Below, one piece after another: positions 1 to 6,125 of a stretch of 6,125 nt of DNA. The translations under genes were made by a program, and so were the position numbers. The stretch lies in assembly GCA_026990815.1 (NCBI GenBank), contig JALXCS010000168.1, forward strand, positions 1 to 6,125, written 5' to 3'. Within the stretch, counting starts at the first letter, position 1, and the number at the start of each line of letters is the position of its first letter. Origin of the DNA: Methylomonas sp. GTDB taxonomy: Bacteria; Pseudomonadota; Gammaproteobacteria; Methylococcales; Methylomonadaceae. Under the pieces are notes generated by a model. It saw only the letters and a program-made list of their open reading frames with translations. It searched no databases and was not told the origin of the DNA.

Positions 1-81
1 AATCATCGTGCACGAAAAACGCTGAATTTTAAAACCCCTCATGAAGTTTTTTTTGGAAATGCTCAGCGTAAGGCTGCATGA
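1..81 (+). CDS. IS30-family transposase, C-terminal end only (5' part outside window)
   Basis: Frame 1 is open from the first base and gives 26 codons ending at TGA 79-81. The peptide contains RKTLNFKTPHEVFF, which resembles the conserved C-terminal end of IS30-family DDE transposases (R-P-R-K-T-L-G-x-K-T-P-x-E-V-F). In that family this stretch follows the last catalytic glutamate, which would lie upstream of the window. The enzyme would cut and join DNA at the ends of its own insertion sequence. Two things support the call: the match to the family tail, and a terminal-repeat-like sequence only about 10 bp after the stop, which is the usual spacing at the right end of these elements. Whether the upstream part of the gene is intact cannot be seen. 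The gene converges on recQ. Confidence 0.8.
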   Translation, partial: NHRARKTLNFKTPHEVFFGNAQRKAA

Positions 82-90
82 ATACTAAAA

Positions 91-113
91 TTGCACTTCG
101 AAGTTGAATTTGC
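91..113 (+). repeat. Probable right terminal inverted repeat of the IS30-family element
   Basis: The sequence begins TTGCACTTCGAAGTTGAA and lies 10 bp after the transposase stop. IS30-family ends commonly have this TTGCACTT...TTGAAT character. It contains the 10-bp palindrome ACTTCGAAGT. The exact outer end and the target duplication (usually 2-3 bp in this family) cannot be fixed without the left end, so the boundaries are approximate. The element boundary probably falls between about 113 and 120. Confidence 0.6.
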
Positions 114-136
114 GATATATTTTAATTGGCACAAAT

Positions 137-152
137 TGCAACTATAGTTGCA
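137..152. repeat. Perfect 16-bp palindrome between the IS end and recQ
   Basis: TGCAACTATAGTTGCA is its own reverse complement over all 16 bases. It lies 26 bp past the recQ stop in the direction of recQ transcription. On the minus strand the possible hairpin is followed by only a short ATTT, so it would be a weak terminator at best. It could equally be an operator-like site or chance. I see no coding sequence in the 82-177 spacer. Confidence 0.45.
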
Positions 153-177
153 CCTCCTATTTCACCACTAACGATAT

Positions 178-2334
178 TTATGCCGTTTCATACTGAATTG
201 AAGCCCATACACAACGCAAGATATCATATTCAAAAGCCCCGTCCAATGCTTCATAAACTGGTTTTAGCATATTTTTCTGGTCATCAGGTAAACTCAAAAT
301 ACAATCTTCAATGGTTTTGATTTCTGCATCACTCAAATCCAAAACATCTTTTAGTTTAATCTCCCCCATTGCTAAAATCTGAGCTAAATGCGAAAAAACA
401 GTGGATTTCTTTAGGCCTCGTTTAGCAGCAATTTTTTCAACTGAAAATCCCAGGCGAAATAAATCCAGAGTTTCAGAAACGGTATTTGAAAGTGAATCCT
501 GATCAGACTCTACCGGGACATTTCTATATTCATCTATAACCTCAAGAAACGCATCACCATATAATTCTAGTTTTTTCTCTCCAACGCCCGAAAGCTGAAA
601 AAATTCATGATGGTTCTTCGGCTTCTGCTCCATCATCGTCATCAAAGTCGCATCATGAAAAATAACAAATGGTGGCACATCCTGAGCATCAGCTATTTCT
701 TTTCGCTTAGCTCTAAGAGCGTCCCATAGTTTGTTGTTTTGCCATTTGACCTTACCTACTGAATGTTGCTGAGTTTTAGAAACCTTAACCTGGTTATCTT
801 TACGCAAAATCAGCTGTTGTTCACCTCGCAAGACCGGACGACACGCTTCAGTGAGTTTTAGTCCACCATAACCTTCAAGATCCACCGATACCAACCGTTT
901 GGCCACTAACTGCCTGAATACCGAGCGCCATTGAAATTCATCAAGATCCTTGCCTATTCCGAAAGTTCTAAGCCGATCATGGCCAAGATTTTTGACCCGT
1001 TCAGTGGCTTTTCCCAGCAAAACATCCAGTAAATAATTCACACCAAACCTTTGTCCGGTACGATAAATACACGATAAAGCCTGTTTTGCGGCAAGCGTAC
1101 CGTTCCATGTTTTAACCTGTTCCAGACAGGTATCACAATTACCGCAGGGTTGCTCCAGATGGTCTCCAAAATAAGCCAGTAATCTTTGTCGACGACAAGT
1201 CACTTGCTCACACAAGGCCAACATTGCGTCCAGTTTGTGTAATTCAACACGCTTATGAGCTTCATCAGTTCCAGACCCTTCCAGCATTTGCCTGAGTGTG
1301 ACAACATCCTGCAACCCATAGGTCATCCAGGCATTTGCCGGAAGTCCGTCTCGTCCGGCACGGCCGGTTTCCTGATAGTAAGCTTCAATATTTTTTGGTA
1401 AATCCAAATGGGCGACAAATCGAACATTGGGTTTATCGATGCCCATTCCAAATGCGATTGTGGCAACAATAACTACGTCTTCTTCCATTAAAAAACGATG
1501 TTGGTTCTGTTGCCGCTCTTCGGCTGGCATCCCCGCATGATAAGGAAATGCAGTCACGCCTTTTTGATTTAACCAATGCGCCGTAGCGTCAACTTTTTTA
1601 CGAGATAAACAATAGACAATGCCAGCATCGCCAGCGTGATTATTTCGAATAAAATGAAGCAACTGGTTGCGGGCATTTTGCTTCTGCACGATCTGGTAAC
1701 GTATATTAGGACGATCAAAATTGCTGACAAAATGATTAGCATTTTCCAATTCCAAACGCTTGATGATTTCCTCGCGCGTTCTTTGGTCCGCAGTTGCTGT
1801 TAAGGCGATCCTGGGAATTTTTGGAAATCTTTGATGTAAAAGTGAAAGCTGTAAATAATCGGCACGGAAATCGTGACCCCACTGGGAAACACAATGCGCC
1901 TCATCAATCGCAAATAATGCAATTTTTATTTGTTCGAACAAAGCCAGTGTGCGGCTGGAAGTTAATCGCTCAGGCGCAATGTAAAGCAGATCCAGCTCGT
2001 CATTTCGAAGCCGTTGTTCGATATCCAGAACTTGCTCGTAAGATAAAGTGGAATTAAGGAAGGCGGCTTTCACACCTAGCAAACTCATGGCGTTCACCTG
2101 ATCCTGCATGAGTGCAATCAATGGCGAAATAACGATTCCAACACCTTCGCGAACAATCGCCGGAATTTGATAACAAAGTGATTTACCACCACCCGTTGGC
2201 ATTAATACCAAGGCATCTTCACCAACAACCAGTTTTTCGATAATTGCTTGCTGCTGGCCTCGAAAACTTTCATAGCCAAAGACACCATGTAAAATTTCAG
2301 CTGCTTGATTATTAATCGTCAAGACTTCAATCAC
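178..2334 (-). CDS. recQ: ATP-dependent DNA helicase RecQ with extra C-terminal HTH region
   Basis: This is a 3'-5' superfamily 2 DNA helicase that unwinds forks and recombination intermediates during repair (RecF pathway in E. coli). Visible motifs in order are: Walker A TGGGKS at residues 47-52; the DEAH box at 144-147; the RecQ aromatic loop QWGHDFR at 151-157; motif III around ALTATA 177-182; motif V around ATIAFGMGIDKP 291-302; and motif VI QETGRAGRDG at 321-330. The zinc-binding cysteines C380, C397, C400 and C403 are all present. A winged-helix (RQC) region follows at about 410-510 and an HRDC domain at about 533-603. At 718 residues it is about 108 longer than the 610-residue E. coli enzyme. 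The extra part (about 612-718) looks like the helix-turn-helix region (HTH_40 type) found at the end of many RecQ proteins. The start is GTG 2334; an in-frame stop lies a few codons upstream and no clear Shine-Dalgarno is visible. It is divergent from gshA. Confidence 0.96.
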   Translation of the reverse strand: MIEVLTINNQAAEILHGVFGYESFRGQQQAIIEKLVVGEDALVLMPTGGGKSLCYQIPAIVREGVGIVISPLIALMQDQVNAMSLLGVKAAFLNSTLSYEQVLDIEQRLRNDELDLLYIAPERLTSSRTLALFEQIKIALFAIDEAHCVSQWGHDFRADYLQLSLLHQRFPKIPRIALTATADQRTREEIIKRLELENANHFVSNFDRPNIRYQIVQKQNARNQLLHFIRNNHAGDAGIVYCLSRKKVDATAHWLNQKGVTAFPYHAGMPAEERQQNQHRFLMEEDVVIVATIAFGMGIDKPNVRFVAHLDLPKNIEAYYQETGRAGRDGLPANAWMTYGLQDVVTLRQMLEGSGTDEAHKRVELHKLDAMLALCEQVTCRRQRLLAYFGDHLEQPCGNCDTCLEQVKTWNGTLAAKQALSCIYRTGQRFGVNYLLDVLLGKATERVKNLGHDRLRTFGIGKDLDEFQWRSVFRQLVAKRLVSVDLEGYGGLKLTEACRPVLRGEQQLILRKDNQVKVSKTQQHSVGKVKWQNNKLWDALRAKRKEIADAQDVPPFVIFHDATLMTMMEQKPKNHHEFFQLSGVGEKKLELYGDAFLEVIDEYRNVPVESDQDSLSNTVSETLDLFRLGFSVEKIAAKRGLKKSTVFSHLAQILAMGEIKLKDVLDLSDAEIKTIEDCILSLPDDQKNMLKPVYEALDGAFEYDILRCVWASIQYETA

Positions 2335-2365
2335 GATATAATTTTTTTAATTGAACAATAAACCT

Positions 2366-2371
2366 TATAAT
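2366..2371 (+). promoter_or_regulatory. Candidate -10 box for the gshA-cysH operon
   Basis: TATAAT matches the sigma-70 -10 consensus exactly and lies in the short divergent recQ-gshA gap. The region 16-18 bp upstream is only a T-run, so the -35 is poor and there is no TGn extension. Initiation from here would fall near 2378, giving a leader of about 43 nt to TTG 2421. A second TATAAT at 2337-2342 is an alternative. I could not identify a convincing recQ promoter on the other strand, although the gap is AT-rich and must contain it unless it lies inside gshA. Confidence 0.4.
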
Positions 2372-2407
2372 GACTCCATTATATACTCATCAACCGGTAA
2401 AACTCAC

Positions 2408-2412
2408 AAGGA
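2408..2412 (+). promoter_or_regulatory. Shine-Dalgarno sequence that decides the gshA start
   Basis: AAGGA lies 8 nt before TTG 2421, which is ideal spacing. No comparable purine tract precedes the in-frame ATG at 2370, where the upstream sequence is AATAAACCTTATA. This favours the TTG as the real initiation codon. Confidence 0.65.
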
Positions 2413-2420
2413 CTTTTAAT

Positions 2421-4013
2421 TTGAACGCACGCAACCTGCATCGCTTACAACAATTACTCAATAACGGATACCAACCATTCCTGACACAAGGCTTCAAAGG
2501 TATTGAAAAAGAGAGCTTGCGCATTAACCCGAAAGGGATTATTTCCCAAACACCGCATCCTGAAGCACTTGGTTCCGCATTAACACACCCTTATATTACT
2601 ACCGATTATTCTGAGGCATTACTGGAATTTATCACTCCCCCTTTTGTTGATATCAAAGAAACCTTAACTTTTTTGCAAAATATTCACCAATTTGTTTACC
2701 AACATCTTGACGATGAAATTCTCCTGGCATCCAGTATGCCTTGTGGAATTGATGGTGATAAAAGTATTCCAATTGCTGAATACGGCACATCCAATATCGG
2801 TCAGATGAAGCACATTTATCGCCGCGGGCTTGCATATCGCTATGGCCGCACTATGCAAGCAATTGCCGGCATTCATTTTAATTATTCGGTATCTGAAAAA
2901 TTATGGCCAGCATTACTGGAAATGGAAAACCGATCAATTGCATTGCATGACTTCATCTCTGAATCATATTTTGGCGCAATTCGTAATTTTCTTCGTCAGG
3001 GCTGGCTTATTTTATATTTATTCGGCGCATCTCCGGCTATTTGTAAAGCTTTTTTCAAAAGCCGGCCTCATTTAATGGAACAATTTGAAGAATTCGATTC
3101 ATGCACTCTTTACCACCCTTATGCGACCACACTACGCATGAGTGATATTGGCTATAAAAGTAAAAGTCAGGCCAGTCTGGCAATAAATTATAACTCCCTG
3201 GATGGTTATGTTGAGAGTTTAGGCAAAGCCATTGCAACCCCATACCCTGATTATCAGAAAATCGGAGTGGTCGTTGGTGGCGAATACCGCCAACTCAACA
3301 GCAATATCTTGCAGATCGAGAATGAATTTTATAGCCTGATTCGCCCCAAACAAATAGCAAAATCTTGTGAAAAACCAACCCATGCTTTAAAAGAAAGAGG
3401 TGTGCGTTATCTGGAAGTTCGTTCATTGGATCTGAACCTTTTTGAACCACTTGGAATAGATGAAAGCTGCGCAAATTTTCTTGAGGCATTTCTTCTGACC
3501 TGTCTGTTCCAGGATAGTCCTCCTAATACAGTGGCTGATTACAGTGAAAACAACCTGAATCAATTAGCAGTGGCCAATGAAGGGAGAAAACCCGGCTTGA
3601 TATTACAAAAACAAGGTAAAAAAATTAATTTGCAGGATTGGGCAAATGATATTTTCGAATGTATGGAACCCGTGTGTGCTGCCTTGGACCATAACAATGA
3701 CCTTAAACCCTATAGCAAATCATTAGCCGAACAAAAACAAAAAGTTGAAAATCCTGACCTCACTCCTTCTGCGCGCATTTTAGCTGGCATGAAAAAAACA
3801 CATTTGCCATTTGCTCCTTACGCATTAAAAATCTCCAAACAACACAAGCAGTTTTTTAAAAATTTACCATTTGACCCACAACTTGTTGAGGATTTTAAAA
3901 AACATACCGATGAATCTTTTGCCACCCAGAAAAGTATCGAAGCGTTTGATTACAATTCCTTCCCCGATTTTTTAAAATGCTATTTTTCCCGGTCCCAATT
4001 TGCAGACTGCTAA
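2421..4013 (+). CDS. gshA: Glutamate-cysteine ligase (class I, proteobacterial type)
   Basis: It catalyses ATP-dependent joining of L-glutamate and L-cysteine to gamma-glutamylcysteine, the first and usually rate-limiting step of cytosolic glutathione synthesis. Numbered from TTG 2421 the protein is 530 residues (E. coli 518). It has GIEKESLRIN at 27-36, corresponding to the E. coli segment with metal-binding glutamates, then HPEALGSALTH 46-56 and ITTDYSEALLEFITP 59-73. These are followed by SMPCGI 105-110, YGTSNIG 121-127, YLFGASPAI 199-207, NILQIENE 295-302 and EVRSLDLNLFEPLGID 332-347, the usual order for the class I family. Starting at ATG 2370 would add 17 residues (547 total) without known conservation, and that ATG overlaps the best -10 box. 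The E. coli enzyme starts close to the same conserved core, in agreement with the TTG. cysH follows after 10 nt, so the two are probably co-transcribed. No gshB is in the window. Confidence 0.95.
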   Translation: MNARNLHRLQQLLNNGYQPFLTQGFKGIEKESLRINPKGIISQTPHPEALGSALTHPYITTDYSEALLEFITPPFVDIKETLTFLQNIHQFVYQHLDDEILLASSMPCGIDGDKSIPIAEYGTSNIGQMKHIYRRGLAYRYGRTMQAIAGIHFNYSVSEKLWPALLEMENRSIALHDFISESYFGAIRNFLRQGWLILYLFGASPAICKAFFKSRPHLMEQFEEFDSCTLYHPYATTLRMSDIGYKSKSQASLAINYNSLDGYVESLGKAIATPYPDYQKIGVVVGGEYRQLNSNILQIENEFYSLIRPKQIAKSCEKPTHALKERGVRYLEVRSLDLNLFEPLGIDESCANFLEAFLLTCLFQDSPPNTVADYSENNLNQLAVANEGRKPGLILQKQGKKINLQDWANDIFECMEPVCAALDHNNDLKPYSKSLAEQKQKVENPDLTPSARILAGMKKTHLPFAPYALKISKQHKQFFKNLPFDPQLVEDFKKHTDESFATQKSIEAFDYNSFPDFLKCYFSRSQFADC

Positions 4014-4023
4014 TCCTATCAAT

Positions 4024-4749
4024 ATGAATACCGATATTTCTACTTTACAGAAACAATTACAGGGCCAAAATCCAAGAAAAATCTTCAAAGCTGCTTTGGA
4101 GCAATTCGATAACATTGCTATCGCCTTCAGTGGTGCAGAAGATGTTGTATTAATTGACCTTGCTGTTAATATCCGTAAGGATATTCAGGTTTTTTCTTTG
4201 GACACCGGAAGGCTGCACCCTGAAACCTATAGTTTTATTGAAAAAGTCAGAAACCATTATCAAATAGAGATTGAACTCCTGACGCCTGACAGAAATATTT
4301 TAGATAACTTTGTTAAAGCTAAAGGGTTGTTCAGTTTTTATCAAGATGGGCATCAAGAATGTTGCAAGATTCGGAAAGTCGAATCCTTAGCACGAAAACT
4401 GGCGACAGTTGATGCCTGGATTACCGGCCAGCGAAAAGATCAAAGTCTGGATACCCGGCAAAATCTTTCTGAACTGGAAATTGATTCAAGTTTTTCCAGC
4501 GAAGGTCATACCTTACTCAAATTTAATCCTTTGCTAAACTGGAATTCAGCTCAGGTTTGGGATTATATCGAAGCCTATCAGGTTCCCTATAATGAACTGC
4601 ATCAACATGGCTATATCAGTATTGGCTGTGCACCCTGCACACGACCGGTGCTGCCAAATCAACATGAACGTGCAGGACGTTGGTGGTGGGAATCAGAAAA
4701 TAAAAAAGAATGTGGATTGCATGCTGGAAATCTGGATATCAGGAAATAA
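4024..4749 (+). CDS. cysH: Assimilatory adenylyl-sulfate (APS) reductase, [4Fe-4S] type
   Basis: It reduces adenosine 5'-phosphosulfate to sulfite and AMP, using thioredoxin- or glutaredoxin-like reductant, in the assimilatory route to cysteine. From ATG 4024 the protein has 241 residues. Visible features are the P-loop-like SGAED at 36-40, LDTGRLHPET at 59-68, the cysteine pair C113-C114, TGQRKDQS at 134-141, the CxxC pair C202/C205 in GCAPCTRP, and C230 in ECGLH near the C-terminus. The four cysteines CC plus CxxC are the iron-sulfur ligands that mark APS reductases; E. coli-type PAPS reductases lack them and keep only the catalytic ECGxH cysteine. There is no fused thioredoxin-like domain as in plant enzymes. 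A TTG at 4000 would add 8 residues and overlap gshA, but ATG 4024 is preferred because it is a standard start 10 nt after the gshA stop. Neither has a good Shine-Dalgarno, so translation may be coupled to gshA. Confidence 0.93.
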   Translation: MNTDISTLQKQLQGQNPRKIFKAALEQFDNIAIAFSGAEDVVLIDLAVNIRKDIQVFSLDTGRLHPETYSFIEKVRNHYQIEIELLTPDRNILDNFVKAKGLFSFYQDGHQECCKIRKVESLARKLATVDAWITGQRKDQSLDTRQNLSELEIDSSFSSEGHTLLKFNPLLNWNSAQVWDYIEAYQVPYNELHQHGYISIGCAPCTRPVLPNQHERAGRWWWESENKKECGLHAGNLDIRK

Positions 4750-4906
4750 GGGACGAGAAAGAAATTAATTTAGCAACTGGCGCAGAGTTTTTATTCGCAT
4801 TCGAGGCGCACAAACAGGCGCATAGCAAGCTATATAACTGTTTGTGTAACTTGGAAGGCGGATAAAGAAGGCAAGTCAGTTGCTAAATTTATTTTTTGAA
4901 CGTTCC
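4750..4906. repeat. Long imperfect palindrome, possible MITE-like element and two-way terminator
   Basis: Almost the whole gap between the cysH stop and the stop of the HD-GYP gene is one nested inverted repeat centred near 4828. Paired blocks from outside in: GGGACG 4750-4755 with CGTTCC 4901-4906 (5 of 6); a 13-bp perfect arm AATTTAGCAACTG 4767-4779 with CAGTTGCTAAATT 4877-4889; TTTATTCGC 4790-4798 with GCGGATAAA 4858-4866 (one G-U); CACAAACAG 4809-4817 with CTGTTTGTG 4838-4846 (perfect); and ATAGC 4822-4826 with GCTAT 4829-4833. All share one axis. The trinucleotide TAA lies directly on both sides (4747-4749 and 4907-4909), a possible 3-bp target duplication, although the left one is also the cysH stop. 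T-rich stretches follow the 13-bp arm on each strand, so the structure could terminate both converging genes. It has no coding capacity. Its family is not recognised. Confidence 0.7.
4877..4898 (+). terminator. Probable transcription terminator for gshA-cysH (3' arm plus T tract)
   Basis: The 3' arm CAGTTGCTAAATT closes a 13-bp stem with 4767-4779 and runs into TATTTTTT (4890-4897). The loop between the arms is long but itself folds. On the opposite strand the same stem leads into AATTTCTTTCTC, a less even T tract, which could serve the convergent HD-GYP gene. This is inference from structure only. Confidence 0.45.
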
Positions 4907-4909
4907 TAA

Positions 4910-6124
4910 TTACTGAACACCAAAGACACGATTAAAATGTCCCTGTTTATGGAGTTCCTTTAGGTCTATTCCATAAGCATTTGAATGCAGAACCTTATGT
5001 ATTCGGTATGTTTCTCCGGTCACGTCTTTTTCTTCTGTCGCCAAATCAATTATTTGATGTTGCCGAGGTTGTTTTTCGGCATTCAATAATAACAAAACCT
5101 TAGGTCTGGTTTTATTCTGTGTGTTTTTCTCTATCACTACAGCCACCTCGCCACTGCTCATTTCTACCAAATTTCCTACTGGATAAATTCCTATACAATC
5201 AATAAACTGAATAACAATCCTGGCATCAAAATGAGTGTCTCTTGAACGAGTCAAAATATTAATGGCCTCCAGATGTAACCGTCCTTTTTGATAGACCCTG
5301 TCGCTAGTAATGGCATCATAAGCATCAACTATGGCAACCATACGCGTGTATTCAGAAATCCCCTGAGCCTTTATGCCCCGAGGATAACCGCTTCCATCCA
5401 GTTTTTCATGATGCCCATAAGCCACATCAACAGCCCCGGAAAAAACTCCCCGGGCTGACATAATGACGTCTCTGCCCCAGGTAGTGTGAGCTTTCATCAA
5501 ATGCATTTCTTCATCAGTCAATTTGCCTGGTTTATTCAAAATATCTAGGGGAACTTTCATTTTGCCCATATCATGTAGCAGCGCACAAATCCCCAGGTTA
5601 TTCAAATCTGCAATTGATTTTTTTTGATAACGGCCCAGCATGATAGCCAAAATACAAACATTTAAACTATGCTGCTGGGTATATTCATCTTTGTTTTTTA
5701 GCTGTGTCAACAAAGCCATGGTATTGGAATTTTCAATGATCCTATCGACACAATCTGCCACTGCCGCTTTGGCAGCTTGGGTATTCAGGGAATTTCCAAA
5801 ACGGACATCGTCCATTAAATCTTTGACCAGATTACTGGTTTGTTGATAAGTATGCTGGGAATTAGCAAAAGCCTGTGAAAAATTCAGTTGTTTTTCGGTT
5901 CCAGAGTTTCGGGTTAGGGCATCACCATGGGTCTGTTTTTGATAGGACGGGTCGATAAAAACATAATCACAAACATCCTGAACAGCTTTAATATCGGCTT
6001 GTGTTTTTAAATCGAAACCTTGCATCAAAAAAGGCGATTGCTCCCAGGGAATTTCCAACCGACTGACGAACATGCCTATTTGTAATTCATAGACATGCAA
6101 TTTTATTAATCCCTTTTCTGTCAT
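4910..6124 (-). CDS. HD-GYP domain c-di-GMP phosphodiesterase with N-terminal DUF3391
   Basis: This is a predicted cytoplasmic phosphodiesterase that breaks down cyclic di-GMP, the second messenger controlling motility and biofilm formation. The 404-residue protein has no visible signal peptide or membrane segment. Residues about 6-60 match DUF3391 (ELQIGMFV, a tryptophan and PFL motif, then VFIDPS). A linker follows to about 140, then the HD-GYP domain at about 143-310. Metal-site residues are all visible: H152 in YTQQHSLNV, HD 184-185 in LLHDMGK, H213, HH 238-239 and D267 in IVDAYD. The signature HHEKLDGSGYP occupies 238-248, so the enzyme is expected to be active. A C-terminal tail of about 95 residues is usual for DUF3391 HD-GYP proteins. 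The ATG at 6122-6124 is one base from the window edge, so the start fits DUF3391 but its ribosome site and any upstream alternative are unseen. The gene converges on cysH; its target process cannot be inferred here. Confidence 0.92.
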   Translation of the reverse strand: MTEKGLIKLHVYELQIGMFVSRLEIPWEQSPFLMQGFDLKTQADIKAVQDVCDYVFIDPSYQKQTHGDALTRNSGTEKQLNFSQAFANSQHTYQQTSNLVKDLMDDVRFGNSLNTQAAKAAVADCVDRIIENSNTMALLTQLKNKDEYTQQHSLNVCILAIMLGRYQKKSIADLNNLGICALLHDMGKMKVPLDILNKPGKLTDEEMHLMKAHTTWGRDVIMSARGVFSGAVDVAYGHHEKLDGSGYPRGIKAQGISEYTRMVAIVDAYDAITSDRVYQKGRLHLEAINILTRSRDTHFDARIVIQFIDCIGIYPVGNLVEMSSGEVAVVIEKNTQNKTRPKVLLLLNAEKQPRQHQIIDLATEEKDVTGETYRIHKVLHSNAYGIDLKELHKQGHFNRVFGVQ

Positions 6125-6125
6125 T

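Larger units (their letters stand above)
1..120 (+). mobile_element. Right end of an IS30-family insertion sequence (partial)
   Basis: This joins the transposase tail (1-81) and the adjacent terminal-repeat-like sequence (about 91-113). The element runs off the left edge of the window. It lies just downstream of recQ and does not interrupt it: the recQ stop at 178-180 is some 60 bp away and the RecQ protein looks complete. The right boundary is an estimate. Confidence 0.65.

Noticed and set aside
126..320. Plus-strand 64-codon open frame over the recQ 3' end
   Set aside because: It lies mainly antisense to the well-conserved recQ C-terminus, has no recognisable domain, and is the kind of frame expected by chance.
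1794..2057. Plus-strand 87-codon open frame inside recQ
   Set aside because: It lies entirely opposite the RecQ helicase core, whose motifs are intact; no start signal or family match.
2337..2342. Second TATAAT on the plus strand as the gshA promoter
   Set aside because: No acceptable -35 hexamer at 16-18 bp, and it overlaps the region just before the recQ start; kept only as an alternative to 2366-2371.
2653..3489. Several short open frames on both strands inside gshA
   Set aside because: All overlap the conserved GshA coding sequence and have no recognisable features.
4000..4023. TTG 4000 as the cysH start, overlapping gshA
   Set aside because: It adds only 8 residues, has no Shine-Dalgarno, and a standard ATG at 4024 follows directly after the gshA stop.
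4750..4906. Small RNA or riboswitch reading of the palindromic gap
   Set aside because: The element lies after a stop codon between convergent genes, with no promoter seen and no downstream gene to regulate; a repeat or terminator explains it better.
5640..5846. Plus-strand 68-codon open frame inside the HD-GYP gene
   Set aside because: It is antisense to the HD-GYP domain region, whose catalytic residues are intact; treated as a shadow frame.
1..6125. CRISPR array, tRNA, rRNA, or defence or toxin system
   Set aside because: I saw no regularly spaced direct repeats, tRNA-like cloverleaf or rRNA sequence, and all long open frames belong to well-known housekeeping or signalling families.

Overview
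The window reads as an ordinary chromosomal segment of a bacterium, most probably a gammaproteobacterium of moderate-to-low GC. That is judged from the protein families: a RecQ close to the E. coli type, an E. coli-type (class I) GshA, and a DUF3391/HD-GYP protein. Placement below class, for example in Methylococcales or a relative, would be a guess. I see no phage, CRISPR, toxin-antitoxin or defence island, and no clearly new multi-gene system.

Layout from left to right. Bases 1-81 are the last 26 codons of an IS30-family transposase (+), followed at about 91-113 by a sequence resembling that family's terminal inverted repeat. The rest of the insertion sequence lies outside the window. After a short spacer containing a perfect 16-bp palindrome comes recQ (-, 178-2334), a full RecQ helicase with an extra C-terminal helix-turn-helix region. 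A compact divergent intergenic region (2335-2420) separates it from gshA (+), whose likely start is TTG 2421 rather than the upstream ATG 2370. Ten bases after gshA comes cysH (+), an iron-sulfur APS reductase. Between cysH and the next gene is a 157-159-bp imperfect palindrome, a good candidate for a small non-autonomous repeat element that also acts as a two-way terminator. The last gene (-, 4910-6124) encodes a DUF3391/HD-GYP c-di-GMP phosphodiesterase that appears complete, although its upstream region is cut off.

Functional links. gshA and cysH form a likely two-gene operon joining sulfate reduction (APS to sulfite, towards cysteine) with the first cysteine-consuming step of glutathione synthesis. 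recQ (DNA repair) is divergent from this pair, and the HD-GYP gene is convergent with it. Neither shows a functional connection to sulfur metabolism. The points most worth a second look are the palindromic element, the gshA start, the sulfur-thiol gene pair, the RecQ extension and the insertion-sequence boundary.
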